Shown here: piece by piece, positions 6,849 through 14,109 of the stretch
How the letters are laid out: each line of letters opens with the position of its first letter
How positions within the stretch are numbered: the first letter of the stretch is position 1
Origin: Christensenella sp. UBA6880
GTDB taxonomy: Bacteria; Bacillota; Clostridia; Christensenellales; CAG-917
Length of the DNA stretch: 24,410 nt
NCBI GenBank assembly: GCA_002449145.1
Contig: DKCG01000033.1
Span: 1 to 24,410, forward strand
Direction of reading: 5' to 3'
The notes under the pieces: generated by a model
Database searches by the model: none
The model's input: only the letters and a program-made list of their open reading frames with translations
What the model was told of the DNA's origin: nothing
Made by a program: the position numbers and the translations under genes

Positions 6849-7664
6849 TCACTTGTTTTCGATGTCGGCAAGAAGTTCGCAAACGCGCTTTTTGAGAATC
6901 GGGTGAAGTTTGTACGGGCAAAGTTCGGCAAGCGGTTTGAGGACGAAATATCTATTGTGCATATCGATATGCGGAACGCAAAAATCGTTTGACTCGATGA
7001 CGCAATCGTCGTAGAAAATTATATCGACGTCAAGGGTTCTGTTGCCCCACCTCTCGTTGCGCACGCGCTCGCCGTCCTTTTCGATTTGCGATACGACCCT
7101 CAAAAGTTCCTCGGGACTATACAAGGTTTGAATTTTCACCGCGCTGTTGACAAAATCGTTGGTCGCAACGCCGCCGTACGGGGCTGTCGAATATCTCGAA
7201 CTTTCCGTTACGTCCTTTATATTGTCGTCGGCGCAAAGCCTTGAAATCGCGAAATCGAGATATGCGTTTTTGTCGCCCATATTCGAGCCGAGCGCAAGGT
7301 AGACTTCGTGCCATTCCTTTTCAACTTCGACAGCGGCGTAATCGAACACGCCGCTCATTGGCGCGTCCGGTTTTTTGACGGTGAGAATCACCTTTTTCGC
7401 GGGGTATTTTTTGAGCAATAATTCAGCCGAACGCGTTGCCAAAGTTTCAATCAAATCGAAGCAGTTGTTTTCACAAAACGACTTTAACGTCTTTTTTATG
7501 TCGCTATAACTTATGGTTTTGGTCAAATCGTCGAATTTTGCCGCTTCGGAAAAATCGTAGAAAATCTCTGCCGTAAACACAAATCTTTGCGGCGTAATTT
7601 TTTCTTCGGGATTGCACCCGTGGCAGGAAGTTATTTGGTAGTTTTTGAGTATTATTTTGTCCAT
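6849..7664 (-). CDS. folBK: Bifunctional dihydroneopterin aldolase / HPPK
   Basis: This 271-residue fusion carries out two successive folate steps in the cytosol. Residues 1 to about 117 are FolB, which cleaves dihydroneopterin to 6-hydroxymethyl-dihydropterin (CHGCNPEEKITPQ, LIETLATRSAELLL and the KKPDAPMSG strand). Residues about 121-271 are FolK, which pyrophosphorylates that product (LALGSNMGDK, YSTAPYGG, RWGNRTLDVDIIFYDD and the VPHIDMHNRYFVLKPLAE loop). It begins 10 nt after folP and has no obvious ribosome site of its own, so translational coupling is likely. It is the last gene of the folate operon, and no clear terminator is seen after it. FolB-FolK fusions are known in Bacillota. 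Confidence 0.93.
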   Translation of the reverse strand: MDKIILKNYQITSCHGCNPEEKITPQRFVFTAEIFYDFSEAAKFDDLTKTISYSDIKKTLKSFCENNCFDLIETLATRSAELLLKKYPAKKVILTVKKPDAPMSGVFDYAAVEVEKEWHEVYLALGSNMGDKNAYLDFAISRLCADDNIKDVTESSRYSTAPYGGVATNDFVNSAVKIQTLYSPEELLRVVSQIEKDGERVRNERWGNRTLDVDIIFYDDCVIESNDFCVPHIDMHNRYFVLKPLAELCPYKLHPILKKRVCELLADIENK

Positions 7665-7674
7665 ATTTTTCGTG

Positions 7675-8472
7675 TTATTTTGAAAGATTTATAACGGCAG
7701 TATTTTCTCTCACGTCGTGGACTCTGACGAACAATACGCCTTGCTTTACGGCGAGAATCGTAGAATCGAGAGTTGCCGAAAGTCTCGTGTCGGGCGTGCC
7801 GCCGAACATGGATTTTCGCGACGTGCCGAGCAAGAACGGATACTCGTCGAACATATCCAAAAGTTTGTCGTAATCCCTCAAAAGTTGCCAGTCCTCGTCG
7901 TTGTTTTTGTTGAAACCTATGCCGCCGTCAAGCAATATTCTGCTTTTGTCGAGACCTTGCGACAAGAGCGAATCGACCGCTCGCATAAGTCCCGTTTCCT
8001 TGTCGAAAAAGAGGTCGGGAATTTTGGATTTGCGCCTATCGTGCATAACGCATATGGCAACGTCGTTTTGCGCGACGACTTTTGCAAGATTTTTGTCGGC
8101 GAGGCAACTTACGTCGTTTATCATATCCGCACCCAAATCAATTGCCGCTTGCGCAACGTCGGGATAGAACGTGTCAACGCTCACAAGTGCGTCGGGGAAC
8201 GCTTTTTTTATGCTTTCGACTGCAGGCAAAACTCTTGCCATTTCCTCGATTGCGCTTACGCTTTGCGCACCGGGTCTTGTGGACTGCCCGCCTATATCTA
8301 TGATTTCCGCGCCCTGTTTCAAAAACTTTTCGGCGGTTTCAACCGCGTCGTGAGCGTGTCTGCTTCCCGCAAAAAAACTGTCCGGCGTGACGTTGAGAAT
8401 TGCCATAACGTGCGTGCCGTCCGTAAAAATTTTGTTGCCGACGTAAAAATCGTATTCCCTTTTTCCTCTCAT
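7675..8472 (-). CDS. folP: Dihydropteroate synthase
   Basis: This enzyme condenses hydroxymethyl-dihydropterin pyrophosphate with p-aminobenzoate; it is the sulfonamide target. The 265 residues match the family. Its signatures appear in order: VMAILNVTPDSFF, IIDIGGQSTRPGA, VDTFYPDVAQAA, GADMINDVSC, ILLDGGIGFNKN, LLGTSRKSMF and the C-terminal RVHDVRE. The start is the ATG at 8472, which overlaps the folE stop as ATGA. A longer in-frame reading to 8793 only runs through folE and is rejected. The overlap implies translational coupling to folE. Confidence 0.95.
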   Translation of the reverse strand: MRGKREYDFYVGNKIFTDGTHVMAILNVTPDSFFAGSRHAHDAVETAEKFLKQGAEIIDIGGQSTRPGAQSVSAIEEMARVLPAVESIKKAFPDALVSVDTFYPDVAQAAIDLGADMINDVSCLADKNLAKVVAQNDVAICVMHDRRKSKIPDLFFDKETGLMRAVDSLLSQGLDKSRILLDGGIGFNKNNDEDWQLLRDYDKLLDMFDEYPFLLGTSRKSMFGGTPDTRLSATLDSTILAVKQGVLFVRVHDVRENTAVINLSK

Positions 8473-9035
8473 TTTATCCCCTCGATAAGCATTTTTTCGA
8501 CGAGTTCGTCTACTTCCCCGCGCTTTGCGAAAGTGACTGTTTTCGCACCGATTTTCTTTACGCCTCTTGCGCTCATACAAGTGTGGTGCGCCTCGATTAC
8601 GACGATTACGCCCTTCGGATTGAGTTGCTCGAAAATTGCGTCGGCAATCTGCGCGTTGAGCCTTTCTTGCAGTTGCAACCGCTTTGCGTAGACTTCGACC
8701 ACACGCGCGAGTTTTGAAAGTCCGACGACTTTTCCGCAAGGAATATACGCGATATGCACCTTGCCGAAAAACGGCATAAGGTGATGTTCGCAAGTCGAAG
8801 AAAAGTCTATATCCTTTTCGACGACGACTTCGCTTCCGCTCTCGACGAACGTTTTTGAAAGATGAGTTTTAGGGTCGTCGTTATAACCTGCGGTTAGTTC
8901 TTCGAGCATACGGGCAACTCTGTCCGGGGTCTGCAAAAGCCCCTCGCGCATAGGGTCTTCGCCTATGGCTTCGAGAATGTCGTAGACTGCTTTTTTGATT
9001 TTTTCTCGGTCGATATTATTGTTTTTCATAAGCAT
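8469..9035 (-). CDS. folE: GTP cyclohydrolase I
   Basis: This enzyme converts GTP to dihydroneopterin triphosphate, the entry step of pterin synthesis. The 188 residues contain the zinc and active-site signatures STCEHHLMPF, GLSKLARVVEVYAKRLQLQERL and EAHHTCMSARG, with the two zinc Cys residues and the His in place. It starts 2 nt after the folC stop. A second ATG at 9029 is an alternative start; neither has a good ribosome site, consistent with coupling to folC. No separate dihydroneopterin triphosphate pyrophosphatase is visible in the operon. Confidence 0.95.
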   Translation of the reverse strand: MLMKNNNIDREKIKKAVYDILEAIGEDPMREGLLQTPDRVARMLEELTAGYNDDPKTHLSKTFVESGSEVVVEKDIDFSSTCEHHLMPFFGKVHIAYIPCGKVVGLSKLARVVEVYAKRLQLQERLNAQIADAIFEQLNPKGVIVVIEAHHTCMSARGVKKIGAKTVTFAKRGEVDELVEKMLIEGIK

Positions 9036-9037
9036 AT

Positions 9038-10372
9038 TTATTTCGTTTTTTTATTGTCGTTAAGGTTTTTAAAAAGCGTGAGCGAGCCGCACAGAATCAC
9101 GACGTCGCAATCGCCTCTCAATGCGTTTTGCACGGCGGTTTTTATATCGTTTTGCACGTCGCAAATCCCCTTGCAAAGCGGCTTTGCTATTGCGAGCAAA
9201 TCTTCTTTTTGCATTGCTCTCGGGGACGGCGGCGTAACGCAAGTTATTCTGTCTGCAAGCGGCGCGACGATTTCGCAAATGCCCTTGACGTCCTTGTCTT
9301 TAAGCACGCCCAAAACGAGATGAACGCGCCTATTTTGAAACAAATCCTTTATTGCGTTTGCAAGCGTGGTTGCGCCTTGCGGATTGTGCGAACCGTCGAA
9401 AATAAGCACTTTATCTTGCGGAATCGTTATGTTAAAGTCCTCTTTTGCGTTTTTGACGACTTGAAGCCTTGCTTTCCACACGGTGTTTTTAAGTCCGTTT
9501 TCAAGCGCGGTCTGGCTTATTGAAAAGTGCTTGTTCCTCAGTTGCTCGACGGCGCAAATCGCTATTGCGGCGTTTATGAGTTGGTGCTTTCCGAGCATAG
9601 AAATTTCGTACTCTTTGCCGTCGTACAAAAAGCGTTGTCCGTTCAAATCGCCGCTTAAAAAAATCGGCTCTTTGCACACGACCACTTTTGCCTTGCGATA
9701 CTCTTTTTTGCCGTCCTTGAAAACGTAGGGGGTTTCGATTTCTTTCATCACTTCCGCGGGTTGATTGCAAGTGACTGCGACGTCTTTGATTATCGCCGCT
9801 TTCTCGCTTGTTATTTGCGAAAGCGTATTCCCCAAAATCGCGCAGTGGTCAAGACCTATCGGCGTTATCACCGCAAGTTCCTTATTCTCGATTGCGTTGG
9901 TTGCGTCCCACCTGCCGCCGAGTCCCGTTTCAAGCACGCACACGTCGCATTCCTTGTCGAAAAACGCGAGCATAGCGACGGCGGTTTCGATTTCAAAAGC
10001 CGTCGGATTAAATTCGCCTATGCCGAATGCACCTCGCAAAATGCGCTCGCTTTCTATGCACTCTTTTACGACGGTGAGATACTTTGCAACTTCCTCGTCC
10101 GAAAGCGGTTTGCCGTTTATCAGCCACCTTTCGTTGTAGCAGAAAACGGACGGCGAATTGTAAGTGCCGACGTTGTAGCCCGCCTCTTTCAAAATCGACG
10201 TGAGATACGCGCTGACCGAGCCTTTGCCGTTCGTACCTGCGATATGCACGAATTTCAAGTGTTTGTCGGGCGCGCCGAGAAGGTCGAGAAGTTCGCGCAT
10301 ACGCTCGATTCCGTAGTCCGAACCCGACCTTTCGATATTCTTTATGTAGTCGATTGCCTCTTGATAAAACAA
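9038..10372 (-). CDS. folC: Dihydrofolate synthase / folylpolyglutamate synthase
   Basis: This Mur-ligase-family enzyme (444 residues) adds glutamate to dihydropteroate and extends polyglutamate tails. Visible motifs are the P-loop FVHIAGTNGKGSVSAYL near the N-terminus, ETGLGGRWDATN, TPIGLDHCAILGNTL and the C-terminal DGSHNPQGA. The only fitting start is a TTG at 10372, preceded by AAGGGG with normal spacing; the next in-frame Met lies within conserved sequence. It is the first gene of the operon and follows a THF riboswitch. The TTG start and the partly sequestered AAGGGG may be part of the control. Confidence 0.95.
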   Translation of the reverse strand: MFYQEAIDYIKNIERSGSDYGIERMRELLDLLGAPDKHLKFVHIAGTNGKGSVSAYLTSILKEAGYNVGTYNSPSVFCYNERWLINGKPLSDEEVAKYLTVVKECIESERILRGAFGIGEFNPTAFEIETAVAMLAFFDKECDVCVLETGLGGRWDATNAIENKELAVITPIGLDHCAILGNTLSQITSEKAAIIKDVAVTCNQPAEVMKEIETPYVFKDGKKEYRKAKVVVCKEPIFLSGDLNGQRFLYDGKEYEISMLGKHQLINAAIAICAVEQLRNKHFSISQTALENGLKNTVWKARLQVVKNAKEDFNITIPQDKVLIFDGSHNPQGATTLANAIKDLFQNRRVHLVLGVLKDKDVKGICEIVAPLADRITCVTPPSPRAMQKEDLLAIAKPLCKGICDVQNDIKTAVQNALRGDCDVVILCGSLTLFKNLNDNKKTK

Positions 10373-10375
10373 AAA

Positions 10376-10400
10376 GCACCCCTTTTGGAAGCACTCGCAA
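10376..10400 (-). promoter_or_regulatory. Candidate expression platform over the folC ribosome binding site
   Basis: On the minus strand GTGCTTCC-AAAA-GGGGTGC can fold into a weak hairpin that pairs the folC AAGGGG site. The CTTCC arm is also complementary to GGAAG at the 5' end of the riboswitch P1 stem (10517-10513). P1 formation with ligand would therefore free CTTCC to cover the ribosome site. This switch is inferred from complementarity only; several pairs are G-U. Confidence 0.4.
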
Positions 10401-10422
10401 AAAACCTTTTATGGTAATATGT

Positions 10423-10517
10423 GAAGTCCGGAGTGAATATTGCACCGCGGGCAACGCCCTTCGTCCGCCGACACCCCACGTTCGTACGGCACTTAACGCG
10501 CAATTTCTACTACTTCC
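10423..10517 (-). ncRNA. Tetrahydrofolate (THF) riboswitch
   Basis: On the minus strand this 95-nt stretch contains the near-invariant CGCGTTAAGTG core. The other THF-class blocks follow in order: GGGGTGTCG, ACGAAG before a small GGGCGTTGCCC hairpin, CGCGGTG and ACTCC. The helices close: P1 GAAGT (10516-10512) with ACTTC (10427-10423), P2 ATTGC with GCAAT, and an inner GCCG/CGGC stem. It lies 50 nt before folC at the head of the folate operon and directly after a good promoter. THF riboswitches are known to control folate genes in Clostridia. I compared this by memory with the published aptamer, not with a covariance model. Confidence 0.92.
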
Positions 10518-10532
10518 ATAGATGATAATTGA

Positions 10533-10561
10533 ATTTTAACACCAAACGAATATATAAGCAA
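10533..10561 (-). promoter_or_regulatory. Promoter of the folate operon
   Basis: TTGCTT (10561-10556) and TAAAAT (10538-10533) on the minus strand are separated by exactly 17 nt. The predicted start near 10526 lies about 9 nt before the riboswitch P1 stem, so the whole aptamer would be transcribed. Confidence 0.75.
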
Positions 10562-10697
10562 GACTTTTGCGAAAAAACGCAATCGAATTAATCGGCGCGG
10601 AATAAAACGGCACAGTTCGACCTTTCGGACATAAACGGATAAGCGAGTATAGTCCGCTCGCGGCGTAAATTTGCAAGGCTTGCGACGAAAAAAATAA

Positions 10698-10726
10698 TTG
10701 CCTAACCGTACTTTATGTTTTATACT
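10698..10726 (+). promoter_or_regulatory. Promoter of the DUF5058-like gene pair
   Basis: TTGCCT (10698-10703), a 17-nt spacer and TATACT (10721-10726) give a good sigma-A type promoter. A second TATAAT follows just downstream (about 10731-10736) without a clear -35. The stretch 10562-10697 between the divergent promoters shows only short palindromes such as GCGAG/CTCGC and no gene. Confidence 0.65.
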
Positions 10727-10769
10727 TAATATAATTATTAAAAATTCATTTCATTAAAGAGGTGCGCTT

Positions 10770-11642
10770 ATGTTTGCAACCGCAATAGGTGCGAGAGAGT
10801 TCTCTTTGAGAGACCCGATGGTGTTCATATTGTACGGCGTGGTGCTGGCGTTTATCGTTGCGTTGTCGCTTTACTATATGCTGTCGGCGTTCAAAAGAGC
10901 GAAAGAACTCGGCATCGAATCGTCCAAAATCAAGAAAGTCATCACGACTTCGGCGACGTTTTCCATACTTCCGGGACTGGGAATCGCGCTCGGCGTAGTG
11001 ACGCTCATCGGCACGCTCGGCATAGCCTTCCCCGCAATCAGACTTTCCGTCGTAGGTTCCCTTCAATACGAAACGCAGATGGCAAACGGCGTTGCAGAAG
11101 GACTTTACGGCTCTATGAGCAATATGATTGCGCACGGAATTTCCGCACAGGACTTTGCGACTATGGCTATGATTATGACCATCGCAATTTGTTCGGGCGG
11201 CGTCGAAGTGCTGTTCTTCTACCGCTTGTATCAGCCGAAAATCGGCAAACTTATGGCAAAAACCACGGGCGGAAAGAAAGGCGGCGTGAATATCGGCGAC
11301 CTCGTTTTCCAAGTGTCTTTCATCGGTATGGTCATCGGCTACCTTGCAATGAGCATCGAAACTCTCGCAAAGAACGTGACCTTCATCGACGGCTACTACA
11401 ACTTTATCGCGGTTTTGGTCGCTATGGGGTGCATGTACGTTTGCGACGTGCTTATAAACAAGGCTAACTGGAAATGGCTCGACAGTTTTTCCACACCGCT
11501 TTCTATGCTCATCGCGATGTTCGTCGTGGGCATTATAAGTTTTTGCGCAAACAGGTACGGCTGGGCTCTCTCGACGGATTTGTCCGGTTCGGCAAGCGAA
11601 GCGGCAGAGGCGGCGAAAAATGCCTTTGCTATGATACTGTAA
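10770..11642 (+). CDS. DUF5058-like integral membrane protein
   Basis: This 290-residue, strongly hydrophobic protein has about 7-8 membrane segments. The first is around residues 18-42 and the last around 250-268. The pattern of an N-terminal helix, AFKRAKELGI, then PGLGIALGVVTLIGTLGIAFPAIRLSVVGS and a downstream Glu-containing segment resembles the DUF5058 family of uncharacterised clostridial membrane proteins. The family assignment is from memory. There is no signal peptide and no catalytic motif. A GAGGTG ribosome site precedes the ATG. It is 12 nt from the next gene, also a membrane protein, so the two probably form a two-subunit complex, perhaps a transporter. Substrate unknown. Confidence 0.68.
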   Translation: MFATAIGAREFSLRDPMVFILYGVVLAFIVALSLYYMLSAFKRAKELGIESSKIKKVITTSATFSILPGLGIALGVVTLIGTLGIAFPAIRLSVVGSLQYETQMANGVAEGLYGSMSNMIAHGISAQDFATMAMIMTIAICSGGVEVLFFYRLYQPKIGKLMAKTTGGKKGGVNIGDLVFQVSFIGMVIGYLAMSIETLAKNVTFIDGYYNFIAVLVAMGCMYVCDVLINKANWKWLDSFSTPLSMLIAMFVVGIISFCANRYGWALSTDLSGSASEAAEAAKNAFAMIL

Positions 11643-11654
11643 GGAGGTGCGATT

Positions 11655-12611
11655 ATGTCCAACAAAGTTAAAGTCACAATGGATTACAACCTCAAATCGC
11701 ACATAATAGGCAAAATCTGGATGGCATTGTCGCTTATCATTTTCTTTGCCGTACCGACAACGATTTGCCTCTACTACGACGTTAAACCCGATATGACGGT
11801 TATGGGTACGTCCGCCGTTCTCATTCCCTTTATCATCAACTTCTTCTCGGGCATTTTCGAGCCGATTATCTACTCGCCTATGCTCGGCGTGAACAGTGCG
11901 TATCTCGCGTTCATCACGGGCAACCTTTCGAACCTCAAAATCCCGTGCGTGGTCAAGGCGCAAGAGATTTGCGGCACTAAACTCGGCACGGAAGAAAACG
12001 AAGTCGTGTCCACTCTCTCGGTTGCGACGAGCACCCTCGTCACGACCGTGATTATCGCGATTTTCGTGCTTATACTCGCAGTCAGCAACGTCGAAACGGC
12101 AATCAAAAACACGCCGTGGATTACGCCTGCGTTCACTTGCGTCGTATACGCGCTTTTCGGTTCGCTCGGCGGAAAATACGTCGTCAAAAACATCAAACTC
12201 GCAGTGCTGCCGCTCGTCATCATCGTTGCGTTCTCTCTCATTTTGGGATTTGCCGCACCGTCGCTCGGCGTAGGCTCTGCATATCTGTTTGTGGGTATCG
12301 CGCTCTGCGCTATCTTCGGCGTGCTTCAAGTGGTGCGTGAAAAGAAGAAAGCAAAACTCAAAGAGGAACAAGAACACCTCGAGCAAATCGCAGTGTCCGA
12401 CGTCGAACTCGAACAAAACGGCGAAAACGTAACGGCAGACGAAACCGCAGACGAAACCGCAGACGAAACCGCAGACGAAACCGCAGACGAAACCGCGGAC
12501 GAACAAAACGCAAAATCCGAAAAAGCGGAAGCCGAAAGCGAAGAAACCGCCCTCGAAGAAGCGGAAAAAGAAGCCGAACAAATTGCCGAAGATACGCAAT
12601 CTGTCGACTGA
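11655..12611 (+). CDS. Uncharacterised membrane protein, partner of the DUF5058-like protein, with acidic repeat tail
   Basis: This 318-residue protein has about 6-7 membrane segments in the first 225 residues. One conserved-looking loop is FFSGIFEPIIYSPMLGVNSAYLAFITGNLSNLKIPCVVKAQEICG. The C-terminal third is a soluble, highly acidic tail containing repeated TADE units (encoded by a 12-bp tandem repeat at 12435-12506), then Glu/Ala-rich sequence likely to be helical. I do not recognise the family. A very strong AAGGAGGTG ribosome site and the 12-nt spacing place it in one operon with the upstream gene. A mirrored topology with that partner would suit a heteromeric transporter or channel, but this is inference. 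The gene is followed by a terminator at 12630. Confidence 0.75.
   Translation: MSNKVKVTMDYNLKSHIIGKIWMALSLIIFFAVPTTICLYYDVKPDMTVMGTSAVLIPFIINFFSGIFEPIIYSPMLGVNSAYLAFITGNLSNLKIPCVVKAQEICGTKLGTEENEVVSTLSVATSTLVTTVIIAIFVLILAVSNVETAIKNTPWITPAFTCVVYALFGSLGGKYVVKNIKLAVLPLVIIVAFSLILGFAAPSLGVGSAYLFVGIALCAIFGVLQVVREKKKAKLKEEQEHLEQIAVSDVELEQNGENVTADETADETADETADETADETADEQNAKSEKAEAESEETALEEAEKEAEQIAEDTQSVD
12435..12506 (+). repeat. In-frame 12-bp tandem repeat encoding (ADET)n
   Basis: GCAGACGAAACC is repeated five times perfectly (12435-12494), followed by one degenerate unit GCGGACGAACAA. The period is a multiple of three, so changes in copy number lengthen or shorten the acidic tail without breaking the frame. 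Confidence 0.97.
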
Positions 12612-12629
12612 TAAGCGAACTTTGACAGA

Positions 12630-12660
12630 AATCCGACGAGCAATCGTCGGATTTTGTTTT
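12630..12660 (+). terminator. Intrinsic terminator after the DUF5058-like gene pair
   Basis: AATCCGACGA-GCAA-TCGTCGGATT is a perfect 10-bp stem with a tetraloop, followed by TTGTTTTG. It separates the membrane-protein operon from trkA. Confidence 0.92.
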
Positions 12661-12692
12661 GCTTGCGCAATATGCGAGTTTGCATTTTATAG

Positions 12693-12721
12693 TTGTTATT
12701 ATCATTTATAAGTGTTATAAT
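12693..12721 (+). promoter_or_regulatory. Promoter of trkA-trkH
   Basis: TTGTTA (12693-12698), a 17-nt spacer and a perfect TATAAT (12716-12721) lie about 30 nt before the trkA start. The leader is too short for a c-di-AMP riboswitch of the kind often found before potassium transporters. Confidence 0.78.
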
Positions 12722-12751
12722 CAATATAATTCTCAAACAAAGAGGAATCTA

Positions 12752-14104
12752 ATGGACATTATTATCAGCGGTTTGGGCGCAGTCGGAACCACCTTGATGC
12801 AAGAACTTGCGGACGAAGGACACAACGTCGTCGTGGTGGATCTCAACGGCGACAAAGTGGAAAAAGCCGTCAATCAGTTTGACGTCAAGGGCGTTATCGG
12901 CAACAGTGCGAGCGCAGATGTGCTCAAAGAAGCAAACGTTGCTTACACCGAACTTTTCATCGGCGCGACAAACCACGACGAATTGAATATTCTTTGCTGT
13001 ATCATCGCAAAACGACTGGGCGCGAAAAAGACTATCGCGCGCGTTTCCAAGCCCGAATATCTCGAATTGTTCGGCAACGAAAACGACCTCGGCATAAGCC
13101 TTCTGGTCAATCCGCAATACGAAGCCGCACTCGAAATAAGCCGTATGCTTCGCTTCCCTTCCGCAATCAAAGTCAACGAATTTTCAAACGGTAAGGTGGA
13201 ACTCGTGGAATTTCGAGTAAGCGGCGATTCCGACCTCGTGGGGCTCGAACTCAAAAATCTCGGCAACAAATTCAAAAGCAAAGTCCTCATTTGCGCCGCG
13301 CAAAGAGACGGCAAAGCCATCATTCCGGGCGGCGATTTCGTCATTCAGGCAGAGGACAGACTTTTCCTCACGGCAACAGCGAAAGACATTTCCCTTTTCT
13401 TCAAGCAACTCGGTTGGAACAAACAATCAAAAGACGTGATTATCGTCGGCGGTTCTACGACGGCATACTACCTTTGCCAAGAACTCGACAAACTCGGCAT
13501 ACACTCTAAACTCATCGAAAAAGACAGACAAAAAGCCGAGATGTTCTCGCAGGACTTCAAGAAGGTCAACGTCATTTGGGGCGACGGCACGGATCAGGAA
13601 TTGCTGTTTGAAGAAAACATCTCAACGACCGACGCTTTCGTCGCGCTTGGCAATATCGACGAACAAAACATCATTATGAGTATGTTTGCCGCCTCGCAAA
13701 ACGTGCCGAAAGTCATCACAAAAATCGACCAACTCGGCTACTACGATATGCTTCAAAAGAGCGGCATTTACAGCGCGGTTTCCACAAAAAACTCTACCGC
13801 AGACCACATCATACGATTCGTGCGTCTTATGAGCAACAAGTCGGGAAGCACCGTCAAGCGTATGTTCCACATCATTGACGACTCGACCGAAATTCTCGAA
13901 TTCGAGGCGAAAGAGAACTTCAAAAAGTTCGATATTCCCCTTCAAAAACTCAATCTCAAAAAGCATTTGCTCGTTGCAGGCATAATCCGCAAAGGCGTGC
14001 TTATCACCCCGTCGGGGCAGGACGTTATCAAAGAAGGCGATAGCGTCATTATCGTCACGCTCGAAGAAGGACTTGACGATTTGCGAGATATTCTCGACAA
14101 CTGA
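12752..14104 (+). CDS. trkA: Trk potassium uptake system regulatory subunit TrkA
   Basis: This 450-residue cytosolic protein binds NAD(H) and gates the TrkH channel. It has two tandem RCK units. The first starts MDIIISGLGAVGTTLMQEL, with the GxGxxG Rossmann loop and the acidic VVVVD end, then a TrkA-C domain (about residues 135-220). The second starts VIIVGGSTTAYYLCQEL, where the glycine loop is degenerate, followed by a second TrkA-C domain. The length is typical of full-size TrkA. The start at 12752 has GAGGA at good spacing; a longer in-frame extension upstream has no support. trkH follows 5 nt later. Confidence 0.95.
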   Translation: MDIIISGLGAVGTTLMQELADEGHNVVVVDLNGDKVEKAVNQFDVKGVIGNSASADVLKEANVAYTELFIGATNHDELNILCCIIAKRLGAKKTIARVSKPEYLELFGNENDLGISLLVNPQYEAALEISRMLRFPSAIKVNEFSNGKVELVEFRVSGDSDLVGLELKNLGNKFKSKVLICAAQRDGKAIIPGGDFVIQAEDRLFLTATAKDISLFFKQLGWNKQSKDVIIVGGSTTAYYLCQELDKLGIHSKLIEKDRQKAEMFSQDFKKVNVIWGDGTDQELLFEENISTTDAFVALGNIDEQNIIMSMFAASQNVPKVITKIDQLGYYDMLQKSGIYSAVSTKNSTADHIIRFVRLMSNKSGSTVKRMFHIIDDSTEILEFEAKENFKKFDIPLQKLNLKKHLLVAGIIRKGVLITPSGQDVIKEGDSVIIVTLEEGLDDLRDILDN

Positions 14105-14109
14105 GGCTT

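Noticed and set aside
8473..8793. N-terminal extension of folP
   Set aside because: It lies wholly within folE in another frame; folP homology begins at the ATG overlapping the folE stop.
10746..12599. 617-codon minus-strand open frame opposite the membrane gene pair
   Set aside because: Its composition (His, Arg and Cys rich, with a Cys-Gly-Phe-Val repeat from the 12-bp repeat) is that of a shadow. The plus strand has promoters, ribosome sites and a terminator.
12608..12751. c-di-AMP riboswitch before trkA
   Set aside because: The transcribed leader after the mapped-looking promoter is only about 25 nt, too short for that aptamer.
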